DNA of 25,684 bases, from the NCBI GenBank assembly GCA_016781115.1, contig JADDQX010000013.1, forward strand, positions 1 through 25,684, written 5' to 3'. Shown here one piece after another: positions 12,622-20,494 of the stretch. Below the pieces are notes generated by a model that searched no databases, was not told the DNA's origin, and was given only the letters and a program-made list of their open reading frames with translations. Each line of letters opens with the position of its first letter. Positions within the stretch are counted from its first letter, which is position 1. The position numbers were made by a program, and so were the translations under genes. Source of the DNA: Actinomycetota bacterium. Lineage in GTDB: Bacteria > Actinomycetota > CADDZG01 > WHSQ01.

Positions 12622-13739
12622 GGACGACCTCCGACGAGGCTGAAGGAGTGCGCTTCTATCGAGTGCTCGGCTCGGACGCGAGCCCATGTATCAGCATCGA
12701 GAACCTCGGTCAGCTCCGCGCTGTCCCCGGGCTCGTGTGCCTCGAGCGCGTTTTCGACCACCGTGGCTATCTCCAAGAAGCCGAGCCGCGCGTTCAGGAA
12801 AGCTTCTACCGCGACCTCGTTGGCGGCGTTCAGGACCGCGGGATATGTCCCGCCTCTGCGCCCGGCTTCGTAGGCGAGCTCCACCGCGGGGAAACGCGAC
12901 GGGTCGAACCTCTCGAACTCGAGCGCACCGGCGGCCACGAGATCGACGGCGCCGTAGCGGGAGGCGTGCTCTGGATCGCCAAGCAGCGCTGCCTGGATCG
13001 GAAGCCTCATGTCGGGGGCCGCGGCATGCATCAGCATCGAGCCGTCGCTCATCTCGACCATCCCGTGAACGATGCTCTGGGGATGAACGACCACGTCGAT
13101 GCGCTCGAACGGGAATCCGAAGAGGTGATGAGCCTCGATCACCTCGAGTCCCTTGTTCATCATGGTGGCGCAATCGATCGTGATCTTGGCGCCCATCGAC
13201 CAGGTGGGGTGCGCAAGCGCCTCCTCGGGGGTGACGCCCGATAGGTCCCTTCGGGTACGGAAGGGGCCGCCCGACGCCGTCAGCGTGATGCGCCGGACCT
13301 CTCCGGCTTCCTTGCCGTGCAGGCACTGCGCGAGCGCGGCGTGCTCGGAGTCGACGGGAACGATGTGACCGCCGCCAGCGCGGGCAGCGGCAGCGCAGGC
13401 CCGGCCCCCTGCGACGAGACTCTCCTTGTTCGCGAGAGCCAGCACCTTCCCCGCCTCGAGGGCAGCGATCGAGGCGCGGAGCCCGGCCGCCCCCACGACG
13501 GCATTCAGCACCACGTCTGCGTCCGCCGAGCGAGCCAGCTCGACGGCTGCATCCTCCCCGAGCCCGGTGCGTTCGACGCCGAAGCGCTCGGCCTGATCGC
13601 GCAGCGCCCGGCTATCGCTGCCCGCGACGAGGCCCACCACCTTCAGGTGCTCGGGGTGCTCCGCGATGACTTCGAGCGCCTGACGTCCGACCGATCCGGT
13701 GGAACCGAGGATCACGACGCGGCGCAGTGATGCGCTCAT
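12618..13739 (-). CDS. dxr: 1-deoxy-D-xylulose 5-phosphate reductoisomerase
   Basis: Dxr (IspC) makes MEP from DXP with NADPH and a divalent metal, the first committed MEP step. The 373 residues show the nucleotide-binding GSTGSVG (12-18), NKESLV (104-109), the metal site PVDSEHAA (Asp130, Glu132) and SGGPFR. The phosphate-binding loop reads IDCATMMNKGLEVIEA (189-204). Its Cys190 stands where the enzymes I know have Ser (Ser222 in E. coli); the other ligands are retained. The ATG is 13739. An 84-base gap separates it from cdsA, with no gene in it. Confidence 0.96.
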   Translation of the reverse strand: MSASLRRVVILGSTGSVGRQALEVIAEHPEHLKVVGLVAGSDSRALRDQAERFGVERTGLGEDAAVELARSADADVVLNAVVGAAGLRASIAALEAGKVLALANKESLVAGGRACAAAARAGGGHIVPVDSEHAALAQCLHGKEAGEVRRITLTASGGPFRTRRDLSGVTPEEALAHPTWSMGAKITIDCATMMNKGLEVIEAHHLFGFPFERIDVVVHPQSIVHGMVEMSDGSMLMHAAAPDMRLPIQAALLGDPEHASRYGAVDLVAAGALEFERFDPSRFPAVELAYEAGRRGGTYPAVLNAANEVAVEAFLNARLGFLEIATVVENALEAHEPGDSAELTEVLDADTWARVRAEHSIEAHSFSLVGGRP

Positions 13740-13823
13740 CCATCGATTGTCACACGCTGGCCCGGCTATCCGTTCTGTCCGAACTCGCCTCGACGAAGGG
13801 GGGCCGCTGTGCAGACAGAAGGG

Positions 13824-14654
13824 CTAGGCGAGGCCGAAACGGAGGTAGAGATAGACCGCGGGTGCGCAGAACAGGATCGCGTCGAGCCGGTCGAGCAAGC
13901 CGCCGTGGCCCGGCAGCAGCCGGCCTGAATCCTTGATGCCGATCTCGCGCTTGACGAGAGACTCGATCAGGTCTCCGACCGGAGCGAGCAAGCCGCTGAT
14001 CGCGCCGATCGCGAGCCCATGAAGCGGATCCAGGCTCTCCAGAAGCGCGGCGAAGAAGAGACCGCCCGCCAGAGAGGCCGCGAAACCACCGATCCACCCC
14101 TCCCACGACTTCGCCGGAGAGATCGACGGCGCCATCTTGTGGCGCCCGAAGCGCGTTCCGGCGAAGTAGCCGCCGATGTCGTCGAGGGCCGTGATGAGGA
14201 TGTAGGCGACCAGCAGGAAGATCCCGTCGTCGAGCTGCAGGATCGACGCAGCTGCCGCTCCCCCGCCTGCGACCCACGCCACTCCGAGAAGCGTCCAGGC
14301 CACGTCGCTTGCTGCGGTGGTGCCGCGCTGCGGACGCAGAGCGAGCAGGAACGCGCCATACATCGTGACCGCGAGGACGACCGCGATGAGCGCCGGCCGC
14401 TCGAGGAACGCCACCAGCAAGAGGGCGAACCCACACAGCAACCCGAAGACCATGTTGGGCCGGTGTCCAGTCTGCAACAGAGCGTCGTATAGCTCGAACA
14501 ACGCGATCAGGACGACGACCGACACGAGAACGAAGAAGGCGATCTTTCCGATGAGCGCGCAGATGATGATCAACGCGAGCAGGATCAGCGCGGTCACGAC
14601 CGCTTGCTTGAGGGAACGGCCTGCCTTCTGCGGCGGCAGGTCCTGTGTCTCCAC
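13824..14654 (-). CDS. cdsA: phosphatidate cytidylyltransferase (CDP-diacylglycerol synthase)
   Basis: CdsA uses CTP to activate phosphatidic acid for phospholipid synthesis in the membrane. The 276 residues form roughly eight hydrophobic helices. The family signature spans 232-258, starting SLVKREIGIKDSGRLLPGH and ending in GGLLDRLD, with all conserved Lys, Asp and His positions visible. The start is GTG 14654, three bases after the frr stop, so the two are co-translated. The order frr-cdsA-dxr-rseP is the common bacterial arrangement. Confidence 0.95.
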   Translation of the reverse strand: METQDLPPQKAGRSLKQAVVTALILLALIIICALIGKIAFFVLVSVVVLIALFELYDALLQTGHRPNMVFGLLCGFALLLVAFLERPALIAVVLAVTMYGAFLLALRPQRGTTAASDVAWTLLGVAWVAGGGAAAASILQLDDGIFLLVAYILITALDDIGGYFAGTRFGRHKMAPSISPAKSWEGWIGGFAASLAGGLFFAALLESLDPLHGLAIGAISGLLAPVGDLIESLVKREIGIKDSGRLLPGHGGLLDRLDAILFCAPAVYLYLRFGLA

Positions 14655-14657
14655 CGC

Positions 14658-15224
14658 CTAGACCTCGGACAGCTCGGCTTCCTTGCGCTTCAGGTTCTCG
14701 TCCACCTCGTGCACGTACTTGTCGGTCAACCTCTGAAGCTGGTTCTCCGCCGCCCGCTCCTCGTCCTCGGAGAGGATGCCCTCCTTCTTCATCCGCTCCA
14801 ACTCTTGCTTCGCGTGTCGCCGCACACCGCGGATAGCCACGCGCCCGTCCTCGGCCCGGTGGTGGGCGAGCTTGATCATCTCCTTGCGCCGATCTTCGGT
14901 GAGCTGCGGGAACGCGAGCCGGATCACGGTGCCGTCGTTGTTCGGGGTGATCCCGAGGTCGGAAGCGTTGATCGACTTCTCGATCGCGGCGATCGAGCTC
15001 TTGTCGTACGGAGCGATGACCATCAGGCGAGGCTCGGGAACCGACACGTTCGCGACCTGATTCAGCGGGGTCTGGGTCCCGTAATAGTCGATGGTGATCT
15101 TGTTGAGGAGCGCCGGCGTTGCACGACCGGAGCGGATGGAGGCGAGGTCTTCCAGGTTCACCGACACCGCCTTCTGCATCTTGTTCTCGGCGTCGCGCAT
15201 CACGTCATCCCGGTTCTCGAACAT
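14658..15224 (-). CDS. frr: ribosome recycling factor
   Basis: RRF splits post-termination ribosomes together with EF-G. The 188 residues have the conserved RSGRATPALLNKITIDYYGTQTPLNQVAN, the VPEPRLMVIAPYDKSSIAAIEKSI block, and a C-terminal helix ending TDKYVHEVDENLKRKEAEL. I chose ATG 15224 (MFENRDDVMRDAE), with GGAGG six bases upstream, rather than the longer open frame that runs into pyrH. It lies 11 bases after the pyrH stop, and the binding site sits in that gap. Confidence 0.96.
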   Translation of the reverse strand: MFENRDDVMRDAENKMQKAVSVNLEDLASIRSGRATPALLNKITIDYYGTQTPLNQVANVSVPEPRLMVIAPYDKSSIAAIEKSINASDLGITPNNDGTVIRLAFPQLTEDRRKEMIKLAHHRAEDGRVAIRGVRRHAKQELERMKKEGILSEDEERAAENQLQRLTDKYVHEVDENLKRKEAELSEV

Positions 15225-15235
15225 TTCGCCTCCTA

Positions 15236-15979
15236 CTAGGTAGCGTCGGAGTGAACGAGCGTTCCGACCTCTTCGCCGGAAAGGATCCGCATGATGTTGC
15301 CCGGCTTGAGGTTGAAGACGACGATCGGGAGCCGGTTGTCCATACACAGGGAGATCGCGGTCGAGTCCATCACTTTCAAGCCGCGGTTCAAGACCTCGAT
15401 GTAGGAGACGGACGGGAACATCTGCGCGTCGGGGTTCACGAGCGGGTCGGAGTCGTAGACGCCGTCGACCCGGGTTCCCTTCAAGATCGCCTCGGCTCCG
15501 ATCTCAAGCGCCCGCAGCGCGGCGGTCGTGTCCGTGGAGAAGTACGGGTTCCCGGTCCCGCCCGCGAAGATGACGACGCGGCCCTTCTCCAGGTGGCGCA
15601 TGGCGCGTCTGCGGATGTAGGGCTCCGCGAGCTCCTGCATCCAGATCGCGGTCTGCACCCGGGTCTGCACGCCCTCTTTCTCCAGAGCGTCTTGCATCGC
15701 GAGGGCGTTGATGACGGTGCTGAGCATCCCCATGTAGTCCGCCGTCGTCCGATCCGTCCCCTGGGCCGACGCGGACAGCCCGCGGATGATGTTGCCTCCA
15801 CCGATGACCAGCGCGACCTCGGTTCCGGTATCGCGCGCTTCTGCGACCTGGCGCGCGATCGAGGCCACGATGCGCGGGTCGATCCCGAACCCGTGATTGG
15901 GGTCGGCGAACGCTTCTCCCGAGAGCTTTAAGAGGACCCTGTTGTATTTGGGAGGAGGCCGCAGATCGGTGTCCGCCAC
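15236..15979 (-). CDS. pyrH: UMP kinase
   Basis: Bacterial UMP kinase is a hexameric amino-acid-kinase-fold enzyme making UDP. The 247 residues show RVLLKLSGEAF at the N-terminus, the GGGNIIRG loop, TADYMGMLSTVINALA, and FAGGTGNPYFSTDTTAALRA for nucleotide binding. The start is GTG 15979, immediately after the tsf TAG, with AAAGAGG inside the tsf end as binding site. It is part of the tsf-pyrH-frr operon found in most bacteria. Confidence 0.97.
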   Translation of the reverse strand: MADTDLRPPPKYNRVLLKLSGEAFADPNHGFGIDPRIVASIARQVAEARDTGTEVALVIGGGNIIRGLSASAQGTDRTTADYMGMLSTVINALAMQDALEKEGVQTRVQTAIWMQELAEPYIRRRAMRHLEKGRVVIFAGGTGNPYFSTDTTAALRALEIGAEAILKGTRVDGVYDSDPLVNPDAQMFPSVSYIEVLNRGLKVMDSTAISLCMDNRLPIVVFNLKPGNIMRILSGEEVGTLVHSDAT

Positions 15980-16603
15980 CTAGGCCTCTTTGCCCTCGCC
16001 GACGCGTATCCGCATGAAGCGTCCGATCGAGACGTTCTCGCCCATCGACGATTTAGCCTCATCGATCAGCTGCTGGATCGTTTTGGACTTGTCCTGGATC
16101 CACTCCTGGTCCATCAAGACGTTCTCTTTGTAGAAGGCCTCGAGCTTTCCGGCAACGATCTTCTCGATCACCTGCTCGGGTTTGCCGGAGTCCTTCGCCT
16201 GCTTCGCATAGATCGAAGACTCCTCGTCGAGGACGTTCTGGGGAACCTGGTCGCGGGTCGTCCACGACGGGTCGGCGAACGAGATGTGCATCGCGACATC
16301 CTTGGCGAGCCGCTCGAACTGCTCGGTCTTGGCAACGAAGTCGGTCTCGCAGTTGAGCTCGATCAACACCCCCAGCTTGGGCGGGTAGTCCGGCGTGGGG
16401 CGGTGCATGTACGCATACACGATGCCCTCGCTGGCGGCTCGGCCGCTGCGTTTGGCCGCGTCGGCAAGCCCCTTCTCGCGCAGCAACCGCTTCGCGGCCT
16501 CGAGGTCCCCGTTGGCCTCGCCGAGCGCCTTCTTGCAGTCCATCATCCCTGCGCCGGTGGCATCGCGCAGCGTCTTTACGTCTTTAGCGGTGAAATCTGC
16601 CAT
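15980..16603 (-). CDS. tsf: elongation factor Ts, short form
   Basis: EF-Ts is the guanine nucleotide exchange factor for EF-Tu. The UBA-like N-terminus has the LRDATGAGMMDCKKAL motif, followed by the core with ELNCETDFVAKTEQF, whose TDFV contacts EF-Tu, and the C-terminal ENVSIGRFMRIRVGEG. At 207 residues it is clearly shorter than the roughly 270-280 typical of Streptomyces, Mycobacterium and E. coli; it resembles the compact Thermus type, which lacks part of the dimerisation core. It follows rpsB by 37 bases and abuts pyrH. Confidence 0.96.
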   Translation of the reverse strand: MADFTAKDVKTLRDATGAGMMDCKKALGEANGDLEAAKRLLREKGLADAAKRSGRAASEGIVYAYMHRPTPDYPPKLGVLIELNCETDFVAKTEQFERLAKDVAMHISFADPSWTTRDQVPQNVLDEESSIYAKQAKDSGKPEQVIEKIVAGKLEAFYKENVLMDQEWIQDKSKTIQQLIDEAKSSMGENVSIGRFMRIRVGEGKEA

Positions 16604-16640
16604 GTCGCGCTACCTTCCTTCTTGTCGCGGGTTGCGGTGC

Positions 16641-17624
16641 TTATCCCTTGTTCGCGTTTCCGTTCTTCGGCCGCGGATGCGAGAGGTCGCCGGGTTCGTC
16701 GCCCTTCTCGTCGGCCTTGCCGTCGTCCTCCGCCGTCACCGGAGGAGGCGTGCCCTCTTCGGGAGCATTCGCCTCGGACTGACTTTCGCCGCTCACGCGC
16801 AGAGCCTGCTCGGCGGCCTCCTCGGCTTCGAGCTGCAACTCCCACTCGGCCTTCGGCTCGGCCGCCGCCCCCGGCAAGACATCCGCCGACTTCGCGGCCG
16901 GGGCGGCGGCGCGACCCGCACCGTTGTCGGAGCCCTCAGGCCGCATGGAACGGCCTTCGATGACCGCGTCTGCGACCACGCGGGTCAGCAGCTGCCCGGA
17001 TCGGATCGCATCGTCGTTGCCGGGGATGGCGTAATCGACGTCGTCCGGGTCGCAGTTGGTATCGAGGACGGCGACGATCGGGATACCGAGCTTCTTCGCC
17101 TCGCGCACCGCGATCTCTTCCTTCTTCGTGTCCAGGATGTAGATCGCCTCCGGCGCGCGGTCCATCCCCTTCATGCCGCTGAGGTTGCGCGCCAGCTTCT
17201 CGTACTCCCTGCGGAGCCGCAGCGCCTCCTTCTTAGACAACACGTCTAGAGCGCCCGACTCCTCCATCTCCTCCAGCTCACGCATCCGCTTGATACGGGC
17301 ATGGATCGTCTGGAAGTTGGTGAGCATGCCGCCGAGCCAGCGGAAGTTGACGTAAGGCATCCCGCAGCGGGTCGCCTGCTCCTCCACCGCGTCCTGGACC
17401 TGCTTCTTCGTGGCGACGAAGAGGATGGTTCCTCCGCCCGCAACCGTGTCCCGGACGAAGGTGTAGGCCTTCTCGATCCCAGACATCGTCTGTTGCAGAT
17501 CGAGGATGTAGATGCCGTTGCGCTCCGTGAAGATGAAACGCTTCATCTTCGGGTTCCAACGGCGGGTCTGATGGCCGAAGTGCACGCCGGCCTCGAGCAG
17601 TTGTCGCAGGGTTACGACAGGCAT
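16641..17624 (-). CDS. rpsB: 30S ribosomal protein S2 with long C-terminal extension
   Basis: The S2 core (residues 1-230) has the signature LLEAGVHFGHQTRRWNPKM, WLGGMLTNFQTI, and DTNCDPDDVDYAIPGNDDAIRS. About 95 further residues form an Ala/Glu/Asp/Pro-rich, likely disordered tail ending in PRPKNGNANKG. I chose ATG 17624, with GGAGG eight bases upstream, rather than an in-frame TTG six bases earlier. It has its own leader with a nested hairpin and a promoter candidate overlapping the space after whiG. Confidence 0.97.
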   Translation of the reverse strand: MPVVTLRQLLEAGVHFGHQTRRWNPKMKRFIFTERNGIYILDLQQTMSGIEKAYTFVRDTVAGGGTILFVATKKQVQDAVEEQATRCGMPYVNFRWLGGMLTNFQTIHARIKRMRELEEMEESGALDVLSKKEALRLRREYEKLARNLSGMKGMDRAPEAIYILDTKKEEIAVREAKKLGIPIVAVLDTNCDPDDVDYAIPGNDDAIRSGQLLTRVVADAVIEGRSMRPEGSDNGAGRAAAPAAKSADVLPGAAAEPKAEWELQLEAEEAAEQALRVSGESQSEANAPEEGTPPPVTAEDDGKADEKGDEPGDLSHPRPKNGNANKG

Positions 17625-17654
17625 AAGCAAGTCCTCCTTCTTCGGTTCGACCTC

Positions 17655-17702
17655 CGCCCATCCGCCTCGCGCACAGCGCGAGGACCGAGAAGATGATGGG
17701 CG
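17655..17702 (-). promoter_or_regulatory. nested hairpin in rpsB leader
   Basis: Outer arms CGCCCATC (17655-17662) and GATGGGCG (17695-17702) are perfect complements. They enclose a second perfect stem CCTCGCGC-ACA-GCGCGAGG (17665-17683). No T-run follows, and the structure ends about 30 bases before the rpsB start. It would fit a protein-binding leader (S2 autoregulation is known in other bacteria) or a U-less whiG terminator. The stems are plain in the sequence; the role is inference. Confidence 0.6.
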
Positions 17703-17724
17703 TGTGAATTTTTGTTGCCGGGCA

Positions 17725-17752
17725 AGGCTAACAGCCGCGCGCCCCGCAACAA
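17725..17752 (-). promoter_or_regulatory. candidate rpsB promoter
   Basis: TTGTTG (17752-17747) and TAGCCT (17730-17725) are separated by 16 bases on the minus strand. The second fits the TANNNT -10 pattern of actinobacterial housekeeping promoters; the first matches TTGACA only in part. Transcription would begin near 17718, giving a leader of about 95 bases that holds the nested hairpin. Confidence 0.45.
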
Positions 17753-17757
17753 GTGCG

Positions 17758-18585
17758 TCAGTCCGCTTGCGTGACCTCGGAGATCTTGCCCTTGAGCCCC
17801 AGGACGGCTTTCGTATGGATCTGGCAGACCCTCGACTCGGTCACGCCGAGCACCTCGCCGATCTGGGCCAAGGTGAGGCCCGCGAAGTAATAGAAGGTGA
17901 TCACCTTCTTCTCGCGCTCGGGAAGCCGGTTGACGGCGGCGACGAGGATCTCTTTCATCTCCGCGCTCTCGAACGCCTCCATCGGACCCGCCGTCTTGGT
18001 GTCCTCCAGCGTCTCCAGGAGAGAGAGCTTGTCTCCTTTGTCGCCCTCGACGGACATCAGTTCGTCCAGCGCGATGAGAGACACGCTCGAGAGCTGCGTG
18101 TAGATGTGGTTGAGGTCGTCGATCGAGATCCCCATCTCGTCGGCTATCTCCGCGTCCGAGGGCGGCCGCTTCAGCTTGTTCTCGAGGGCCGCGTACGCCT
18201 TCTCGACCTCCCGAGCCTTGTAGCGCACGCTGCGCGGCACCCAGTCGATCGCGCGGAGCTCGTCGATGATCGCGCCGCGGATGCGACTGATGGCGTAGGT
18301 CTCGAACTTGATATTGCGGCTCCGGTCGTACTTGTCGATCGCGTCGATCAGCCCGAAGATCCCATAAGAGATCAGGTCCGCCTGCTCGATGTTCGCCGGC
18401 AGACCAACCGCCACGCGACCCGCCACGTACTTGACGAGTGGTGAGTAATGGAGGATCAGCTGATCGCGGGCCGACGTTGCGCCCGTGGCCTTGTACTCAT
18501 CCCACGCCAGGGTGACGCTGTCCGCATGAGCCTGGGCCTCGTCGAGACCTTCAGGGGACTCAGGCTCTTGGATGGCTTTGCTCAT
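17758..18585 (-). CDS. whiG: WhiG/FliA-type sigma factor
   Basis: This is a group 3 sigma-70 factor of the sigma-28 class; in Streptomyces WhiG commits aerial hyphae to sporulation, while FliA homologues run flagellar genes. Region 2 shows VKYVAGRVAVGLPANIEQADLISYG and KFETYAISRIRGAIIDELRAIDWVPRSVR (94-121). Region 3 lies about 122-175, and region 4 ends in the helix-turn-helix LTLAQIGEVLGVTESRVCQIHTKA (237-260). The similarity to Streptomyces WhiG, as I recall it, is high throughout, and its place beside rpsB matches that genus. The 275 residues are complete. ATG 18585 has AAGGG eight bases upstream and overlaps the xerC end by 26 bases. Which process it controls here is unknown. Confidence 0.93.
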   Translation of the reverse strand: MSKAIQEPESPEGLDEAQAHADSVTLAWDEYKATGATSARDQLILHYSPLVKYVAGRVAVGLPANIEQADLISYGIFGLIDAIDKYDRSRNIKFETYAISRIRGAIIDELRAIDWVPRSVRYKAREVEKAYAALENKLKRPPSDAEIADEMGISIDDLNHIYTQLSSVSLIALDELMSVEGDKGDKLSLLETLEDTKTAGPMEAFESAEMKEILVAAVNRLPEREKKVITFYYFAGLTLAQIGEVLGVTESRVCQIHTKAVLGLKGKISEVTQAD

Positions 18586-19474
18586 AAACAGCCCTTAGGC
18601 GCTCGGTCGAGACATGGGTGTAGATCTGCGTAGTTGCAAGGTTCTCATGGCCCAACAGTTCCTGCACCGTCCGGAGGTCCGCGCCGCCGTCGAGGAGGTG
18701 CGTCGCGAAGGAGTGCCTCAGCGCATGTGGCGACGTCGGGGGCAGCCCTTCGGCCGTTCCGTACTTCGTCATAAGCCGCCGAACAGAGCGAGGGCCCAGT
18801 CTGTTCCCGCGGTCGTTGAGGAACACCGCCGCGCGATCCGGCCCATCCGGATGCTTTTCCAGGAAGACCACGCGCGAGCCTGCGACGTAGGAGGTCAATG
18901 CCCTTCTCGCGGCGTTGCTCACAGGGATCTGCCGCTGCTTGCGGCCCTTGCCCGTCACCCGCAACCGGCCATGGCGGAGGTCCAGATCCGGAAGGTCCAG
19001 CCCACACACCTCGGCCACCCGAAGGCCCGAGCCGTAGAGCAGCTCCAGAACGGCGCGGTCCCGGATACCTGCGGGTGAATCATCCGGCGGCGCCTCGCAC
19101 AGCCGCCCGGCGTGGGACGCCTTCAGAACCTTCGGCAGGGGACGGTCGAGCTTCGGGACCGCGAGATCGTCTGACGGGTCAGCGTCTAGGAGCTCGCGTT
19201 CCACCGCCCAGGCGAGCAACGACCGGATCGCGCTTGCCTTGCGTGCGATGGTTCGGCGGGCGTACCTCCTCTGTCCGAGGAAGGAGACATAGCGACGCAG
19301 CGTCCGCCGATCGAGAGCCGCGAGATCACTCATCCCCAACCGTCCCAGCCACTCCCCAAACTGCTCCAGGTCGCTTCGGTACGCCTCCACGGTAAGCGGC
19401 GACAGGTCCCGCTCTGCCGTCAACGAGCGCAGATACGCGATCGTCACGGCGCGCACCGAACTATCCCGATCCAT
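18560..19474 (-). CDS. xerC: XerC-type tyrosine recombinase
   Basis: The protein fits the Xer recombinases that resolve chromosome dimers at dif sites. It has an N-terminal SAM-like core-binding domain (about 5-95) and a catalytic domain with Arg152 (GSGLRVAEVCGL), Lys176 (TGKGRKQRQIP), His250 and Arg253 (PHALRHSFATHL), His276 (LGHENLATTQIYTHV) and nucleophile Tyr285. I chose ATG 19474, which has GGAGGG four bases upstream, over an in-frame TTG 30 bases before it. That gives 304 residues, normal for the family. Its 3' end overlaps whiG by 26 bases, so the two are likely co-expressed. Confidence 0.93.
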   Translation of the reverse strand: MDRDSSVRAVTIAYLRSLTAERDLSPLTVEAYRSDLEQFGEWLGRLGMSDLAALDRRTLRRYVSFLGQRRYARRTIARKASAIRSLLAWAVERELLDADPSDDLAVPKLDRPLPKVLKASHAGRLCEAPPDDSPAGIRDRAVLELLYGSGLRVAEVCGLDLPDLDLRHGRLRVTGKGRKQRQIPVSNAARRALTSYVAGSRVVFLEKHPDGPDRAAVFLNDRGNRLGPRSVRRLMTKYGTAEGLPPTSPHALRHSFATHLLDGGADLRTVQELLGHENLATTQIYTHVSTERLRAVYEQSHPRA

Positions 19475-19496
19475 CGAGCCCTCCGCCTCCCCCGTG

Positions 19497-19533
19497 GATG
19501 TCAAGGATGGGCCTGTGGTGTTACCGATGTCAA
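19497..19533 (-). promoter_or_regulatory. duplicated TTGACATC element upstream of xerC
   Basis: TTGACATC occurs twice on the minus strand (19533-19526 and 19504-19497), 29 bases apart, between dprA and xerC. TTGACA is a perfect -35 hexamer; with an 18-base spacer the upstream copy would face CATCCT, a weak -10. The pair could be one promoter plus a decoy, or a binding site repeat. The evidence is the sequence match only. Confidence 0.3.
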
Positions 19534-19567
19534 CTAATGAGCGCTAGCAGCGGTCCGCCGACGTCTC

Positions 19568-20494
19568 CTACCGCGAAGCTTCAGGGCACACGTCTGCGCC
19601 GCGGACGCGTGCCCCGGCAGCGGTGATCTGATAGCCGATACCCCTGCGCAAGGCGAGGCCGCGCATCTCCAGCCGAGCCAGCGCCAGCGCCACCCGACCC
19701 GTCTCGCACTGAAGCTCGCGGCAGATGCGGTCGGGGCTCACCGTCACATCGTCGAGCAGGGACAGGACACTTGCTTCGTTGTCATCCAACTCGACACGCT
19801 TCTTCTCGACGCCGAGCTCCCCTGCATCAACGGGAACGAACTCGGGAGCGAGCTCTTCGAAGATGTGGCGGACCTCTGTCACCAAACCAGCCTGAGAGGC
19901 GCGGATCAACTCGTTGGAGCCGGCTGACATGACGTTCCGGAAGCTCCCTGGTACGGCGAATACGGATCGGTTGGCATCGAGAGCGATCCGTGCGGTGATC
20001 AAAGCGCCGCTCTTGATCCCGCCCTCCACCACGAGCGTCCCCAGCGCTAGGCCGGCGATGATCCGATTGCGCTCCGGGAAGTGACTCTTGTACGGCTGCA
20101 CCCCCGCCTCATACTCCGTAACCAGCGTCCCCTGCTCCCGTATCCGCCGCTTCAGATCGGCATTGCGGCGCGGGTAGTCCACGTCGAGCCCGAACCCAAG
20201 CACCGCGAGCGTGTAACCCCCCGCGTCCAACGCCGCTTCGTGGGCCGCGGCGTCGATGCCGGCCGCCATACCCGACACGATGCCGAACCCCGCTTCAACG
20301 AGTCCGGTCACCAACGTCTTCGTCGCATCTAACCCGGCGATGGTGGGGCGCCTCGAGCCGACCACCGCCATCAACGGTTGGTGTGGGATCTCGCGGCCAT
20401 CGACATACAGAGCCTGCGGTGGACGAGCCGCGCCTAGCTCGTCTAGCTGCGAAGGCCATTCGGCATCGCCACGCCTCAGCGTCCTGTTCGTCAC
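19568..20494 (-). CDS. dprA: DNA processing protein DprA
   Basis: DprA (Smf) loads RecA onto single-stranded DNA entering by transformation. The Rossmann-like core shows VVGSRRPTIAG (45-54), SGMAAGIDAAAH (74-85) and SHFPERNRIIAGLA (137-150). A C-terminal winged-helix-like domain (about 235-295) is also present. The N-terminal SAM-type domain of longer homologues is missing, so the 308 residues start almost directly with the core. The start is GTG 20494, overlapping the comM stop as GTGA, so the two are coupled. xerC follows after 93 bases. Confidence 0.95.
   Translation of the reverse strand: MTNRTLRRGDAEWPSQLDELGAARPPQALYVDGREIPHQPLMAVVGSRRPTIAGLDATKTLVTGLVEAGFGIVSGMAAGIDAAAHEAALDAGGYTLAVLGFGLDVDYPRRNADLKRRIREQGTLVTEYEAGVQPYKSHFPERNRIIAGLALGTLVVEGGIKSGALITARIALDANRSVFAVPGSFRNVMSAGSNELIRASQAGLVTEVRHIFEELAPEFVPVDAGELGVEKKRVELDDNEASVLSLLDDVTVSPDRICRELQCETGRVALALARLEMRGLALRRGIGYQITAAGARVRGADVCPEASR

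Noticed and set aside
12622..12687. Arg/Ser-rich N-terminal extension of the M50 protease
   Set aside because: It overlaps dxr coding sequence and would place charged residues before the first membrane helix; the GTG at 12621 in a GTGA overlap is a better start.
13740..13823. Search for a small gene or promoter in the dxr-cdsA gap
   Set aside because: No ORF with a ribosome binding site, no convincing promoter and no stable hairpin were found in these 84 bases.
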